Shown: positions 1-6,173 of the stretch, piece after piece | How positions within the stretch are numbered: position 1 is the stretch's first letter | Layout of the letters: the number at the start of each line of letters is the position of its first letter | DNA from: an uncultured Aliarcobacter sp. | Lineage (GTDB): Bacteria; Campylobacterota; Campylobacteria; Campylobacterales; Arcobacteraceae | DNA length: 11,058 bases | Reading direction: 5' to 3' | NCBI GenBank assembly: GCA_947629065.1 | Contig: CANRCH010000046.1 | Span: 1-11,058, forward strand | Made by a program: the position numbers and the translations under genes | Notes under the pieces: generated by a model | The model's database searches: none | Told to the model about the DNA's origin: nothing | The model's input: only the letters and a program-made list of their open reading frames with translations

Positions 1-1688
1 CTACTATCAGGCTGATTTATATCAGAACCAGCCGCAATTAACCATCTTGCTATTTGATGGTTACCACGCCACTGTGTGTGATGAAGTGCAGTTCTTCCGT
101 GTTGATCTTTAATATTTAAATTTGCTCTTTTTGTAAGAAGTTTTTCAACTACAGTTATATCATTTGCGATTACCGCTTTATGAATTACTGTTCTTCCTTC
201 ATTGTCTTGTGCATCAACATTTACTCTATATTTTAAGAAATTTACTAATCTTTCTAAAAAAGCATCTTTATCTTTTTTCTCTCTTAACTTAAGCCCCTCT
301 TCTACAAGAACCATCAAAGGAGTTTTTCCCTCTTTATCTTGAAGATTTATATCTATTCCATAATTTATTATTGTTCTTAAAGTCTCAAAATCATTATATA
401 AAACCAAATCAAAAATAAGCGTTCTTCCATCTAATCTAGCTATATTTAAATTTGGTTTACAAGTTAATACTTTTTTTAATAAAATATCGTACTTCTCATC
501 CTCTTTAATCAAAGCTGTAATTTCAGGACTTGGCATTTTAAACTTCTTTTTAAATGCAATTATCTCTACAATTCTATCAACTACGCTTCTTTGGTCTAAA
601 TCTTTTATATCAAGATTTGCACCTCTTTCAACTAAAAAATCTATCATTTTATAGTTTGAGTAACCTTTTAAAATCTCATTGTAAATTATATTTCTATTAT
701 TTTCATCTGTTATATTTATATTTGCTCCACATTTTATTAAAAAATCTGCATTTGTAAAATTCTTTTTCTCTATCTCTTTTTGTAAAGTCGATTTTCCATC
801 ATTATGAACTATATCAATATTTAATCCATTTTCAATAAATACTAAAGCCAAAGGTAAATAATCTTTTTTAGGAGAGATTATTTTGTAATCATTTTTTAAA
901 TCATTTAGATGATTTGCTTGTAAATCAACAATATATAAAAGTTCATCAATAATACCATTTGCCCTATTATCAACTACATTCATATTTATATTTTTCTTTA
1001 TAAGTGCTTCTATTACTTTTAGATTTGATTCACCCTGAAGAAGTGCGTTATATAAAACATTTCTTCCTTTTTTATCTAAAAAATTTACATTTATTCCATG
1101 CTCAATTAAAGTTAATGCTATATTTTCATCTTCTTCTAAAACAGCATAAAAAAGTGCTGTTTTATGCTCTTTATCTACAGCATTTATATCTTCTATATTA
1201 TTTACAACGTCTCTTAATATTTTTAAGTTTTTGCCTTGAACTGCATGAAATAGTACAGTTTTTCCAGCACTATCTGTAATATCAAAATCTGGTTTATATG
1301 TCATTAAAACTTGAAAGATTTTATCGTTTGCTAAGATTGCAGTATTGTGCAAAATCGTTCTTCCATTGCTGTTTTTTCTATTTATATCAAAACCATTTTC
1401 AAGTAAAAATCGCACCATTGCACCATTTGATTTTTCACAAGCTTCATCTAAAATAGTTTTTGCAAATTTATTCTCTAAATTTTTATCTATTCCCGCATCA
1501 AATAGTGTTTTAATTGCTTCATATTTTTTTTGATTTACTAGTTCAAAAAGAACAGTATTTCCATTTTCATCAACTTTATTTAAATCTATTCCTCTTTGAA
1601 TATACTTTTCAACTTTTTTTGCATTAAAATCATCTGAAAATAGTTCTTTAAAAAATTGTTCTTCATCAACTTTAAAAAAGCTAAACAC
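1..1688 (-). CDS. Large ankyrin-repeat protein, C-terminus beyond the window edge
   Basis: Reading the minus strand from GTG at 1688 gives 562 uninterrupted codons to the window edge, so the gene is partial and its C-terminus lies outside. The start is preceded by AAGGA (1698-1702) nine bases upstream, and the first internal Met is only at residue 91, which favours GTG. At least 14 ankyrin-type repeats of about 33 residues run from residue 39 onward. Recognisable cores are NGRTILHNTA (108-117), EGKTPLMVLV (453-462), EGRTVIHKAV (497-506) and HGRTALHHTQ (530-539), usually followed by a G-x-D/N-I/L-N turn. Repeats near 238-291, 361-415 and 449-491 are longer than the canonical unit, so loops are inserted there. 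There is no signal peptide or membrane segment, so it is probably cytoplasmic. Ankyrin repeats bind proteins; the partner cannot be read from the sequence. The gene lies 57 bp downstream of the helicase with no visible terminator between them. The family call is firm; the function is unknown. Confidence 0.9.
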   Translation of the reverse strand, partial: MFSFFKVDEEQFFKELFSDDFNAKKVEKYIQRGIDLNKVDENGNTVLFELVNQKKYEAIKTLFDAGIDKNLENKFAKTILDEACEKSNGAMVRFLLENGFDINRKNSNGRTILHNTAILANDKIFQVLMTYKPDFDITDSAGKTVLFHAVQGKNLKILRDVVNNIEDINAVDKEHKTALFYAVLEEDENIALTLIEHGINVNFLDKKGRNVLYNALLQGESNLKVIEALIKKNINMNVVDNRANGIIDELLYIVDLQANHLNDLKNDYKIISPKKDYLPLALVFIENGLNIDIVHNDGKSTLQKEIEKKNFTNADFLIKCGANINITDENNRNIIYNEILKGYSNYKMIDFLVERGANLDIKDLDQRSVVDRIVEIIAFKKKFKMPSPEITALIKEDEKYDILLKKVLTCKPNLNIARLDGRTLIFDLVLYNDFETLRTIINYGIDINLQDKEGKTPLMVLVEEGLKLREKKDKDAFLERLVNFLKYRVNVDAQDNEGRTVIHKAVIANDITVVEKLLTKRANLNIKDQHGRTALHHTQWRGNHQIARWLIAAGSDINQPDS

Positions 1689-1745
1689 TATTTGGATTCC
1701 TTTTTTGATATTTTATTTTATAAATTCTTTTATTTTATCTAATTT

Positions 1746-3350
1746 TTAATTAAAGCTATTTCTTCTTCTTTTTTGAATTTTTCTTCTATCAAAACTATTT
1801 TTATCATCTTTATTTTGCTTGGAGTCTTTTCTGTTTGAAAATGGTTTTTTAGCATCTCTTCTATCTTTAAAATCTCTATCATCAATTAAATTTAATTTTA
1901 ATGACTTTTCTATAAATGAGTTAAAAGAGTTTCGTAAAATAAATGCTTTGTCGTGGTCTGGAAAAAGTTCTGGCAACTTATATGAAAGCCAAAGATATAG
2001 TGAAATTTTTTTAACCTCATCTTCAACCAAAAGTAAATCTCTTTGAGTTATAGCTTTTTTTGGCAAAGTAATAGATGGTTTATAGTGATTTACTCTTTTT
2101 TTAATGATACTTGCAATATATGAATCATAAGCTTGTACAATAATAGTTGATTTTGTAGTAATTGGTGCTTGTGCTAGAAGATATTTCTCTTCTAAAGTTA
2201 GCATCTCTTTTCTATCCACAATTTTTGAAGCTTCAAGCATAGATGATAAATTTGCAGCTTCAAAAGGACCTGAAAACTTCATATTTTGTGCAAAAAAGTT
2301 TAAAACCTTTGTTAAAGATTTTGTTTTTAAATGCATTGAGAGATTTTCAAGTTGATTGTTGTTTATTTTTACTTTAAATGGTGGTTTTATAGTCCTTATA
2401 GGGGCTTCAAACTCTTGTTTTATATACTCTAAAACATCTCTTCTTGTTGCTCCCAAATATCCTGCTTCAAAAAGCCCAAATCTTCCAGCCCTTCCAGCTA
2501 TTTGAACTATTTCATTTACAGATATTTTCCTTTTACTAATACCGTCAAATTTTGTATCTGTTGTAAATAAAATTGTTTTTATTGGAAGATTTAATCCCAT
2601 ACTTATAGCATCTGTTGCTATTAAAATTTGGCTTTGTTTCTCCCTAAATCTTCTTGCTTCATCTCTTCGCACTTCTGGGGATAAATTCCCATAAATAACT
2701 GAAACTGAGTATTTTTTTTGAAGTTTTTGTTTTAGTTTTAATACTTCTGCTCTTGAAAAAGCTATTAAAGCTGTTCCACTTTCAAGATTTTCCAAACTTG
2801 TATACTTTTCAAGAACCAAAAGTGGATTTTTTCTTTTATGTTTAATTACTTCTAAATCTTCACCTAAATATTGCACTATTTTTTTAACCGCTTCAAGTGC
2901 ATTTACACTTCCTGTCATTATTACTTTTTTAGCTGGAACTCCAATAATTGCATTTACCCAAGCCCAACCTCTATCAATATCTTCAAGCATTTGAACTTCA
3001 TCAATAATAGCAACATCAACTTCTAAATCAAAATCTAGCATCTCAATAGTTGAGCAAATATGAGCGGCATCTTCATTTAAATGCTGCTCTTCACCTGTTA
3101 TTAAAGATGCTTCAATTTTTGACTCTTTTAAATCTTCATAACCCTCAAGTGCCAAAAGTCTTAAAGGTGCTAAATATAGCCCACTATTTGCCTCTTTTAA
3201 AACCTTCATAGCATTATATGTTTTACCACTATTTGTAGGTCCCACATAAAACTCTAGTTTTCTTTTTAAACTTCTTGCTATTGGGTAAAGTGTTTTTAAA
3301 TCGCAGTTTAATAAATCTTTTAAATCTTCTTGCCAGTTGTTTTGTTTCAT
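1746..3350 (-). CDS. SUV3-like ATP-dependent RNA helicase with basic C-terminal tail
   Basis: This 534-aa superfamily 2 helicase is of the SUV3 type. Visible motifs are Walker A GPTNSGKT (37-44), APLRLLALE (61-69), motif II DEVQ (117-120), TGSV (146-149), ATDAISMGLNLP (245-256) and motif VI QIAGRAGR (283-290). Farther on, LYLWLSYKLPELFPD (451-465) matches what I know of the SUV3 C-terminal domain, which separates it from DEAD-box proteins. Mitochondrial SUV3 unwinds RNA for degradation; a similar RNA-turnover role here is inferred. Residues 491-534 are rich in K, R, D and N with almost no hydrophobics, probably a disordered RNA-binding tail. The ATG at 3350 has AAAGG five bases upstream and overlaps the stop of the toxin frame by ATGA, so translation may be coupled. 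At 534 aa it is shorter than eukaryotic SUV3. The family call is strong; the substrate is unproven. Confidence 0.9.
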   Translation of the reverse strand: MKQNNWQEDLKDLLNCDLKTLYPIARSLKRKLEFYVGPTNSGKTYNAMKVLKEANSGLYLAPLRLLALEGYEDLKESKIEASLITGEEQHLNEDAAHICSTIEMLDFDLEVDVAIIDEVQMLEDIDRGWAWVNAIIGVPAKKVIMTGSVNALEAVKKIVQYLGEDLEVIKHKRKNPLLVLEKYTSLENLESGTALIAFSRAEVLKLKQKLQKKYSVSVIYGNLSPEVRRDEARRFREKQSQILIATDAISMGLNLPIKTILFTTDTKFDGISKRKISVNEIVQIAGRAGRFGLFEAGYLGATRRDVLEYIKQEFEAPIRTIKPPFKVKINNNQLENLSMHLKTKSLTKVLNFFAQNMKFSGPFEAANLSSMLEASKIVDRKEMLTLEEKYLLAQAPITTKSTIIVQAYDSYIASIIKKRVNHYKPSITLPKKAITQRDLLLVEDEVKKISLYLWLSYKLPELFPDHDKAFILRNSFNSFIEKSLKLNLIDDRDFKDRRDAKKPFSNRKDSKQNKDDKNSFDRRKIQKRRRNSFN

Positions 3351-3639
3351 AAGTACCTTTGTATATCTAAAGAGCCGTGAAATACTCCTAAAATATCTAT
3401 ATTTTTATCATCTTTTACAAAATAAGCAATTCTATAGTGCCCATAAAGTAATATTCTTATATCTTCTTCACTATTTTCAAAATATTTATAACCAATATTT
3501 GGAAATGTTTTTAAAATTTGCACTTTCTCATAAATTTCACTAATTACTTTTTGAGCCATTTTTTATTATCTTCTGCTATATAATCAAAAATTTCTTTCAA
3601 CCAAAATTGTGATTCATTAGTCCAGTTTATATTTACCAC
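3347..3639 (-). pseudogene. ParE/RelE-family toxin, reading frame split at an A6 run
   Basis: Two overlapping frames together make one ParE-like toxin of about 97 residues, the normal family size. The first begins at GTG 3639, overlapping the antitoxin stop by 7 nt, and encodes INWTNES and then LKEIFDYIAEDNKK before running out of frame to a stop at 3544-3546. The second starts at the ATG at 3559 and continues as MAQKVISEIYEKVQILKTFP, then HYRIAYFVKDDKNIDILGVFHGS, to a stop at 3347-3349. The join lies exactly at six A (minus strand, 3559-3564), which are two AAA codons. One extra A, or a -1 slip, would restore a continuous protein. The 70-aa second part alone has no good ribosome site and lacks the N-terminal strand and helix. 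Possible causes are a true disabling mutation, slipped-strand phase switching, recoding, or a sequencing error in the homopolymer. ParE/RelE toxins act on gyrase or on ribosome-bound mRNA; which applies here cannot be told. Confidence 0.8.
3559..3564 (-). repeat. A6 homopolymer at the toxin frame break
   Basis: Six A on the minus strand occupy two in-frame lysine codons of the upstream toxin frame and abut the ATG of the downstream frame. The base before the run is T, so the classical tandem slip heptamer A-AAA-AAA is not complete. Slippage of a single tRNA, transcriptional slippage, or replication slippage remains possible. Confidence 0.6.
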
Positions 3640-3812
3640 GATTTAATTCTTTTTTTCATATCTTCATTTGTAATAATTTTTCCATTTTTAGAATCTTTTA
3701 AACCTCTTTCAACTATTTTAAAAAAAGCCAACTCTTTTAAGATCTCATCATACGAACTATCTTCTGGTAATCTATCTAAAATTTTTTTAATCTGTGTTTT
3801 TGGTGCTGTCAT
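3633..3812 (-). CDS. Small antitoxin of a type II toxin-antitoxin module (59 aa)
   Basis: ATG at 3812, with GGAGA six bases upstream (3819-3823), opens a 59-aa frame ending at TAA 3633-3635. It begins MTAPKTQIKKILDRLPEDSS, continues with YDEILKELAFFKIVERGLKD and ends NEDMKKRIKSW. The layout LPEDSSYDEIL, then a helix with VERGL-D, then a -I-T-E-x-M-K-x-R-I-x-x-W tail is typical of short antitoxins or addiction-module components placed just before ParE/RelE toxins. Such proteins wrap the toxin and often repress their own promoter. Its stop overlaps the toxin GTG by 7 nt, which supports coupling. No clear ribbon-helix-helix or other DNA-binding segment is visible at the N-terminus. The family call rests on the short motif pattern and on position. 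Confidence 0.8.
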   Translation of the reverse strand: MTAPKTQIKKILDRLPEDSSYDEILKELAFFKIVERGLKDSKNGKIITNEDMKKRIKSW

Positions 3813-3852
3813 ATTTATTCTCCAAACTCGATTTTTACATTAAAATTACTAG

Positions 3853-3858
3853 ATTATA
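3853..3858 (-). promoter_or_regulatory. -10 box (TATAAT) for the toxin-antitoxin/helicase unit
   Basis: TATAAT on the minus strand, within GGATATAATC and preceded by a T-rich stretch, lies about 40 bases before the antitoxin ATG. A clear -35 box is not visible, which is common for sigma-70 promoters of Campylobacterota. Confidence 0.6.
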
Positions 3859-3880
3859 TCCAAAAAAAGCAAAGTTTCTA

Positions 3881-3886
3881 TATAAT
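3881..3886 (+). promoter_or_regulatory. -10 box (TATAAT) for trmA
   Basis: TATAAT on the plus strand lies 30 bases before the trmA ATG at 3917. It implies a leader of about two dozen bases that contains the AAGGA ribosome site (3902-3906). The in-frame Met codon at 3794 lies upstream of this promoter, so it is not the trmA start. The opposing -10 box at 3853-3858 is only 22 bases away, so the two promoters overlap. Confidence 0.6.
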
Positions 3887-3916
3887 AAATTTTTAAATAA
3901 AAAGGATAATTTTTTA

Positions 3917-5044
3917 ATGACATGTGAATATTTTGGAACTTGTGCATCTTGTACACTATATGATAAAACTTACGATGAACAACTAAACTATAAAATAAAA
4001 AGAGAAAAGAATAGGTTTTCGAATTTTACAAATTTAGATTTTGATATTATAAAAAGTAGTGAAAAAAACTTTAGAAATAGAGCTGAATTTAGAATTTGGT
4101 GGGAAAAAGATGAAGAAAATGGTAAAGATAAACTATTCTTTGCTATGAATGATACAAATAAAGATATATTAAAAATAGACTCTTGCTCTATTGTAAGCCC
4201 TGATATTTCAAATCTTATGCCAAAAATTTTAAAAGAGCTTGAAAGTTCTATGATTTTATCTTTTAGACTTTTTGCTATTGAGTTTTTAAATAGTAGCACA
4301 AGTGATATGCTTGTAACTTTGATTTATCATAAAAAACTAGAAAATGAGTGGATAGAGTTAGTAAAAAAGCTTGAAACTAAACTAAATATAAAAATAATTG
4401 GAAGAAGCAGAAAACAAAAAATTGTTTTAAGTAGTGATTTTATAAATGAGACTTTAAATATTGATAATCAAAATTTTCATTTTGCATACGAAGAAAATGG
4501 CTTTACTCAGCCAAATACAGCTGTAAATATAAAGATGATTGAGTGGGTTTTACAAAACAGTTCTAAACAAGATGCCGATTTATGTGAACTATATTGTGGT
4601 GGTGGAAATTTCACAATTCCTTTGAGTAAAAAATTTAACAAAGTTTTAGCAACAGAAATATCAAAAACATCTATAAAATCGGCTTTAAGAAATTGTGAAT
4701 TAAACAGTATAGAAAATATTGAGTTTATAAGAATGAGTGCTGAAGATTTTGTACAAGCTTTAAATGAAGTTAGAGCTTTTAATAGACTAAAAAACATTGA
4801 TCTGAAATCTTATAATTTCTCTACAATTTTTATGGACCCACCAAGAAGTGGTTTAGATGATACTACAAGAAACTTAGCAAAAAACTTTGAAAATATTATC
4901 TATATTTCCTGTAACCCTGAAACTTTACATAGAGATTTAGAAGCTCTTACAAAGACTCACGAGATTGTAAAGTTTGCACTGTTTGACCAGTTTGCATACA
5001 CAGAGCATATTGAGTGTGGAGCAATTTTAAGAAAAATTGCATAA
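3917..5044 (+). CDS. trmA: tRNA (uracil-54-C5)-methyltransferase TrmA
   Basis: TrmA methylates U54 of the T-loop of tRNA with SAM to give ribothymidine. The 375-aa product (E. coli TrmA is about 366) shares with that enzyme NRAEFRIWW (54-62), IYHKKLENEW (136-145), the FTQPN segment (196-200), the SAM-binding ELYCGGGNF (224-232), MDPPRSGLD (306-314), the catalytic cysteine in ISCNPETL (Cys332) and the likely general base in HIECG (Glu366). I placed the start at ATG 3917 because AAGGA precedes it, the homology begins there, and the trmA -10 box lies between it and the upstream Met codon at 3794. Unlike the E. coli protein it begins MTCEYFGTCASC, a C-x5-C-x2-C pattern (Cys3, 9, 12), with a further Cys90 in KIDSCSIV, where E. 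coli has DSFP. This resembles the Fe-S ligands of the related RlmD (RumA). It is expressed alone and ends at a strong terminator. Confidence 0.95.
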   Translation: MTCEYFGTCASCTLYDKTYDEQLNYKIKREKNRFSNFTNLDFDIIKSSEKNFRNRAEFRIWWEKDEENGKDKLFFAMNDTNKDILKIDSCSIVSPDISNLMPKILKELESSMILSFRLFAIEFLNSSTSDMLVTLIYHKKLENEWIELVKKLETKLNIKIIGRSRKQKIVLSSDFINETLNIDNQNFHFAYEENGFTQPNTAVNIKMIEWVLQNSSKQDADLCELYCGGGNFTIPLSKKFNKVLATEISKTSIKSALRNCELNSIENIEFIRMSAEDFVQALNEVRAFNRLKNIDLKSYNFSTIFMDPPRSGLDDTTRNLAKNFENIIYISCNPETLHRDLEALTKTHEIVKFALFDQFAYTEHIECGAILRKIA

Positions 5045-5077
5045 AAAAAGCCTACTATAAAATATAGTAGGCTTTTT
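5045..5077. terminator. Bidirectional rho-independent terminator between trmA and rpsU
   Basis: A 15-bp perfect inverted repeat (5045-5059 and 5063-5077, loop AAA) has the G/C-containing core GCCTACTATA flanked by A5 on one side and T5 on the other. It works in either orientation and sits between two convergent genes, right after the trmA stop. Confidence 0.92.
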
Positions 5078-5096
5078 ACTTGGAAAATAAAGAATC

Positions 5097-5309
5097 TTAT
5101 AATCTTGACTCGTATCTTCTAAGCATATATAATTTTTTAAGCATTTTCTTTCTAGCAGAAATTTTTTGTTTTTTTCTGATTTCAGTCATTGGTTCGAAAT
5201 ATCTTCTAGCCCTAGTTTCAGTAACGATTAGGTTTCTGTCACATTGCTTTTTAAATCTTCTATACGCTTCGTCAAAAGATTCATTATCTTTAACTTTAAT
5301 GCCTGGCAC
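5097..5309 (-). CDS. rpsU: 30S ribosomal protein S21
   Basis: S21 is a small basic protein of the 30S subunit near the anti-Shine-Dalgarno region of 16S rRNA. The 70-aa product shows [20 protein letters not shown], then RARRYFEP, then [20 protein letters not shown], all characteristic. I chose GTG at 5309, giving PGIKV after the initiator, because the purine-rich GAGGGTGA (5315-5322) is then a well-spaced ribosome site and the length equals the family norm. A GTG at 5318 would add three residues but would sit inside that site. The gene is monocistronic between a TATAAT box and the shared terminator. Confidence 0.95.
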   Translation of the reverse strand: MPGIKVKDNESFDEAYRRFKKQCDRNLIVTETRARRYFEPMTEIRKKQKISARKKMLKKLYMLRRYESRL

Positions 5310-5314
5310 TAAAA

Positions 5315-5322
5315 TCACCCTC
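5315..5322 (-). promoter_or_regulatory. Strong ribosome binding site that sets the rpsU start
   Basis: GAGGGTGA on the minus strand is nearly complementary to the 16S rRNA 3' end. It overlaps the alternative GTG at 5318 and is correctly spaced for GTG 5309. Confidence 0.65.
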
Positions 5323-5345
5323 TTTCTTTTTAAATTTAGGCTTGG

Positions 5346-5351
5346 ATTATA
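5346..5351 (-). promoter_or_regulatory. -10 box (TATAAT) for rpsU
   Basis: TATAAT on the minus strand, preceded by an AT-rich stretch, lies 36 bases upstream of the chosen rpsU start. No convincing -35 box is seen. Confidence 0.55.
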
Positions 5352-5390
5352 TTTAAATTTTTCTTAATTTCTATTTAACCCAAAATTCTA

Positions 5391-5396
5391 TAGAAT
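5391..5396 (+). promoter_or_regulatory. Possible -10 box (TAGAAT) for moaC
   Basis: TAGAAT lies 27 bases before the TTG start of moaC in an AT-rich divergent region shared with rpsU. It is an imperfect match with no -35 box, so this is tentative. Confidence 0.35.
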
Positions 5397-5423
5397 AAAT
5401 AACTATTTTAATAAGGACAAAAA

Positions 5424-5894
5424 TTGAACTTAACACATTTAGATGAGAATAATAGACCAAAAATGGTCGATGTTTCAGGAAAAAATGAGACAAGTAGAGT
5501 TGCCATTGCAAGTGGAGTTATAACTATGAGTAAGGAAGCTTTTTTTGCAATAAAAGATAATAGTGCAAAAAAAGGCCCTGTTCTTCAAACAGCAGTAATT
5601 GCAGCAATTATGGGAGTTAAAAAGACTCACGAACTAATTCCAATGTGCCATCCACTATTACTTTCTGGAATATCTTGTGATATTGAAGAGTTTGAGAAAA
5701 GTTTTTCATATAAACTTTTTGTAACAGCAAAACTAAATGGACAAACAGGTGTTGAGATGGAAGCTTTAACGGGAGTAAGCATTGGACTTCTTACAATTTA
5801 TGATATGGTTAAAGCTATAGATAAATCTATGGTTATTTCAAATATACAGCTTGAAAGTAAAAGCGGTGGAAAAAGTGGAGATTTTAAAAGATGA
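5424..5894 (+). CDS. moaC: Cyclic pyranopterin monophosphate synthase MoaC
   Basis: MoaC works with MoaA in the first step of molybdenum-cofactor synthesis, converting the GTP-derived cyclic intermediate to cyclic pyranopterin monophosphate. The 156-aa length is typical. Visible hallmarks are [18 protein letters not shown] (14-31), KKGPVLQTA (49-57), the [11 protein letters not shown] block (68-78, Cys75-His76), [12 protein letters not shown] (108-119, Glu111 and Glu113), YDMVKA (126-131, Asp127 and Lys130) and a C-terminal KSGGKSGDF, so the active site appears intact. Translation starts at TTG 5424 with AAGGA (5413-5417) six bases upstream; no ATG fits. Its TGA overlaps the next gene's ATG. 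No other molybdopterin gene is in the window; the cofactor would serve molybdoenzymes such as nitrate reductase or formate dehydrogenase elsewhere. Confidence 0.96.
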   Translation: MNLTHLDENNRPKMVDVSGKNETSRVAIASGVITMSKEAFFAIKDNSAKKGPVLQTAVIAAIMGVKKTHELIPMCHPLLLSGISCDIEEFEKSFSYKLFVTAKLNGQTGVEMEALTGVSIGLLTIYDMVKAIDKSMVISNIQLESKSGGKSGDFKR

Positions 5895-6154
5895 TAAATT
5901 TAAATGATAAAAAACTAGAGCTTGAATACCCTTGTTCTTGGGAATACAAACTTGTGGTTTTAGAATCTTGTAATGTAAAAAAATGTGTAAAAGAAGTTAT
6001 TTTTGAAAGAGAACATAGCTTAAGTGTATCAAAATCAAGTTCTAAAGGAAAATTCAAAAGTTATAATCTAAAACTTCTAGTTCACAACGATGATGATAGA
6101 ACAGAAATTTTTAAACTTTTAGAAGAACATAGTGAGATAAAAATGGTTTTATAA
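5891..6154 (+). CDS. DUF493 / YbeD-like small protein (HP0495 family)
   Basis: This 87-aa protein contains [17 protein letters not shown] near the N-terminus, a Ser/Lys-rich middle ([18 protein letters not shown]) and a C-terminal [16 protein letters not shown]. That arrangement resembles the DUF493 family (E. coli YbeD, H. pylori HP0495), which has an ACT-like or ferredoxin-like alpha/beta fold and no settled function. The ATG overlaps the moaC stop (ATGA), so the two are almost certainly one operon with coupled translation. The final codons lie within the stem of the following terminator. The family call is likely rather than certain. Confidence 0.8.
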   Translation: MINLNDKKLELEYPCSWEYKLVVLESCNVKKCVKEVIFEREHSLSVSKSSSKGKFKSYNLKLLVHNDDDRTEIFKLLEEHSEIKMVL

Positions 6155-6165
6155 ACCATTTTTAT
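6137..6165. terminator. Bidirectional terminator hairpin between the moaC unit and hisIE
   Basis: A 13-bp inverted repeat (6137-6149 and 6153-6165, loop TAT) with core AATGGTTT/AAACCATT is flanked by A and T runs. It lies between convergent genes and overlaps the last codons and stop of the DUF493 gene. The low GC of the stem makes it weaker than the hairpin after trmA. Confidence 0.75.
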
Positions 6166-6173
6166 AATTTTAT

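Noticed and set aside
554..1533. Plus-strand open frames of 62-91 codons opposite the ankyrin gene
   Set aside because: They are rich in Leu, Phe and Tyr, lack ribosome sites, and are the antisense of the well-supported ankyrin repeats.
1689..1745. Possible terminator between the helicase and ankyrin genes
   Set aside because: The spacer is only A/T-rich with repeated TTTTATTTTAT; no stable GC-containing hairpin is formed.
3794..3916. N-terminal extension of TrmA by 41 residues from an earlier ATG
   Set aside because: The extension overlaps the antitoxin start and both promoters, has no family homology, and a better ribosome site precedes ATG 3917.
3988..4797. Minus-strand open frames inside trmA
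   Set aside because: They are antisense shadows of a conserved gene with no start signals or recognisable domains.
5080..5367. Plus-strand 95-codon frame over rpsU
   Set aside because: It is the antisense of the clearly identified S21 gene and reads through its promoter.
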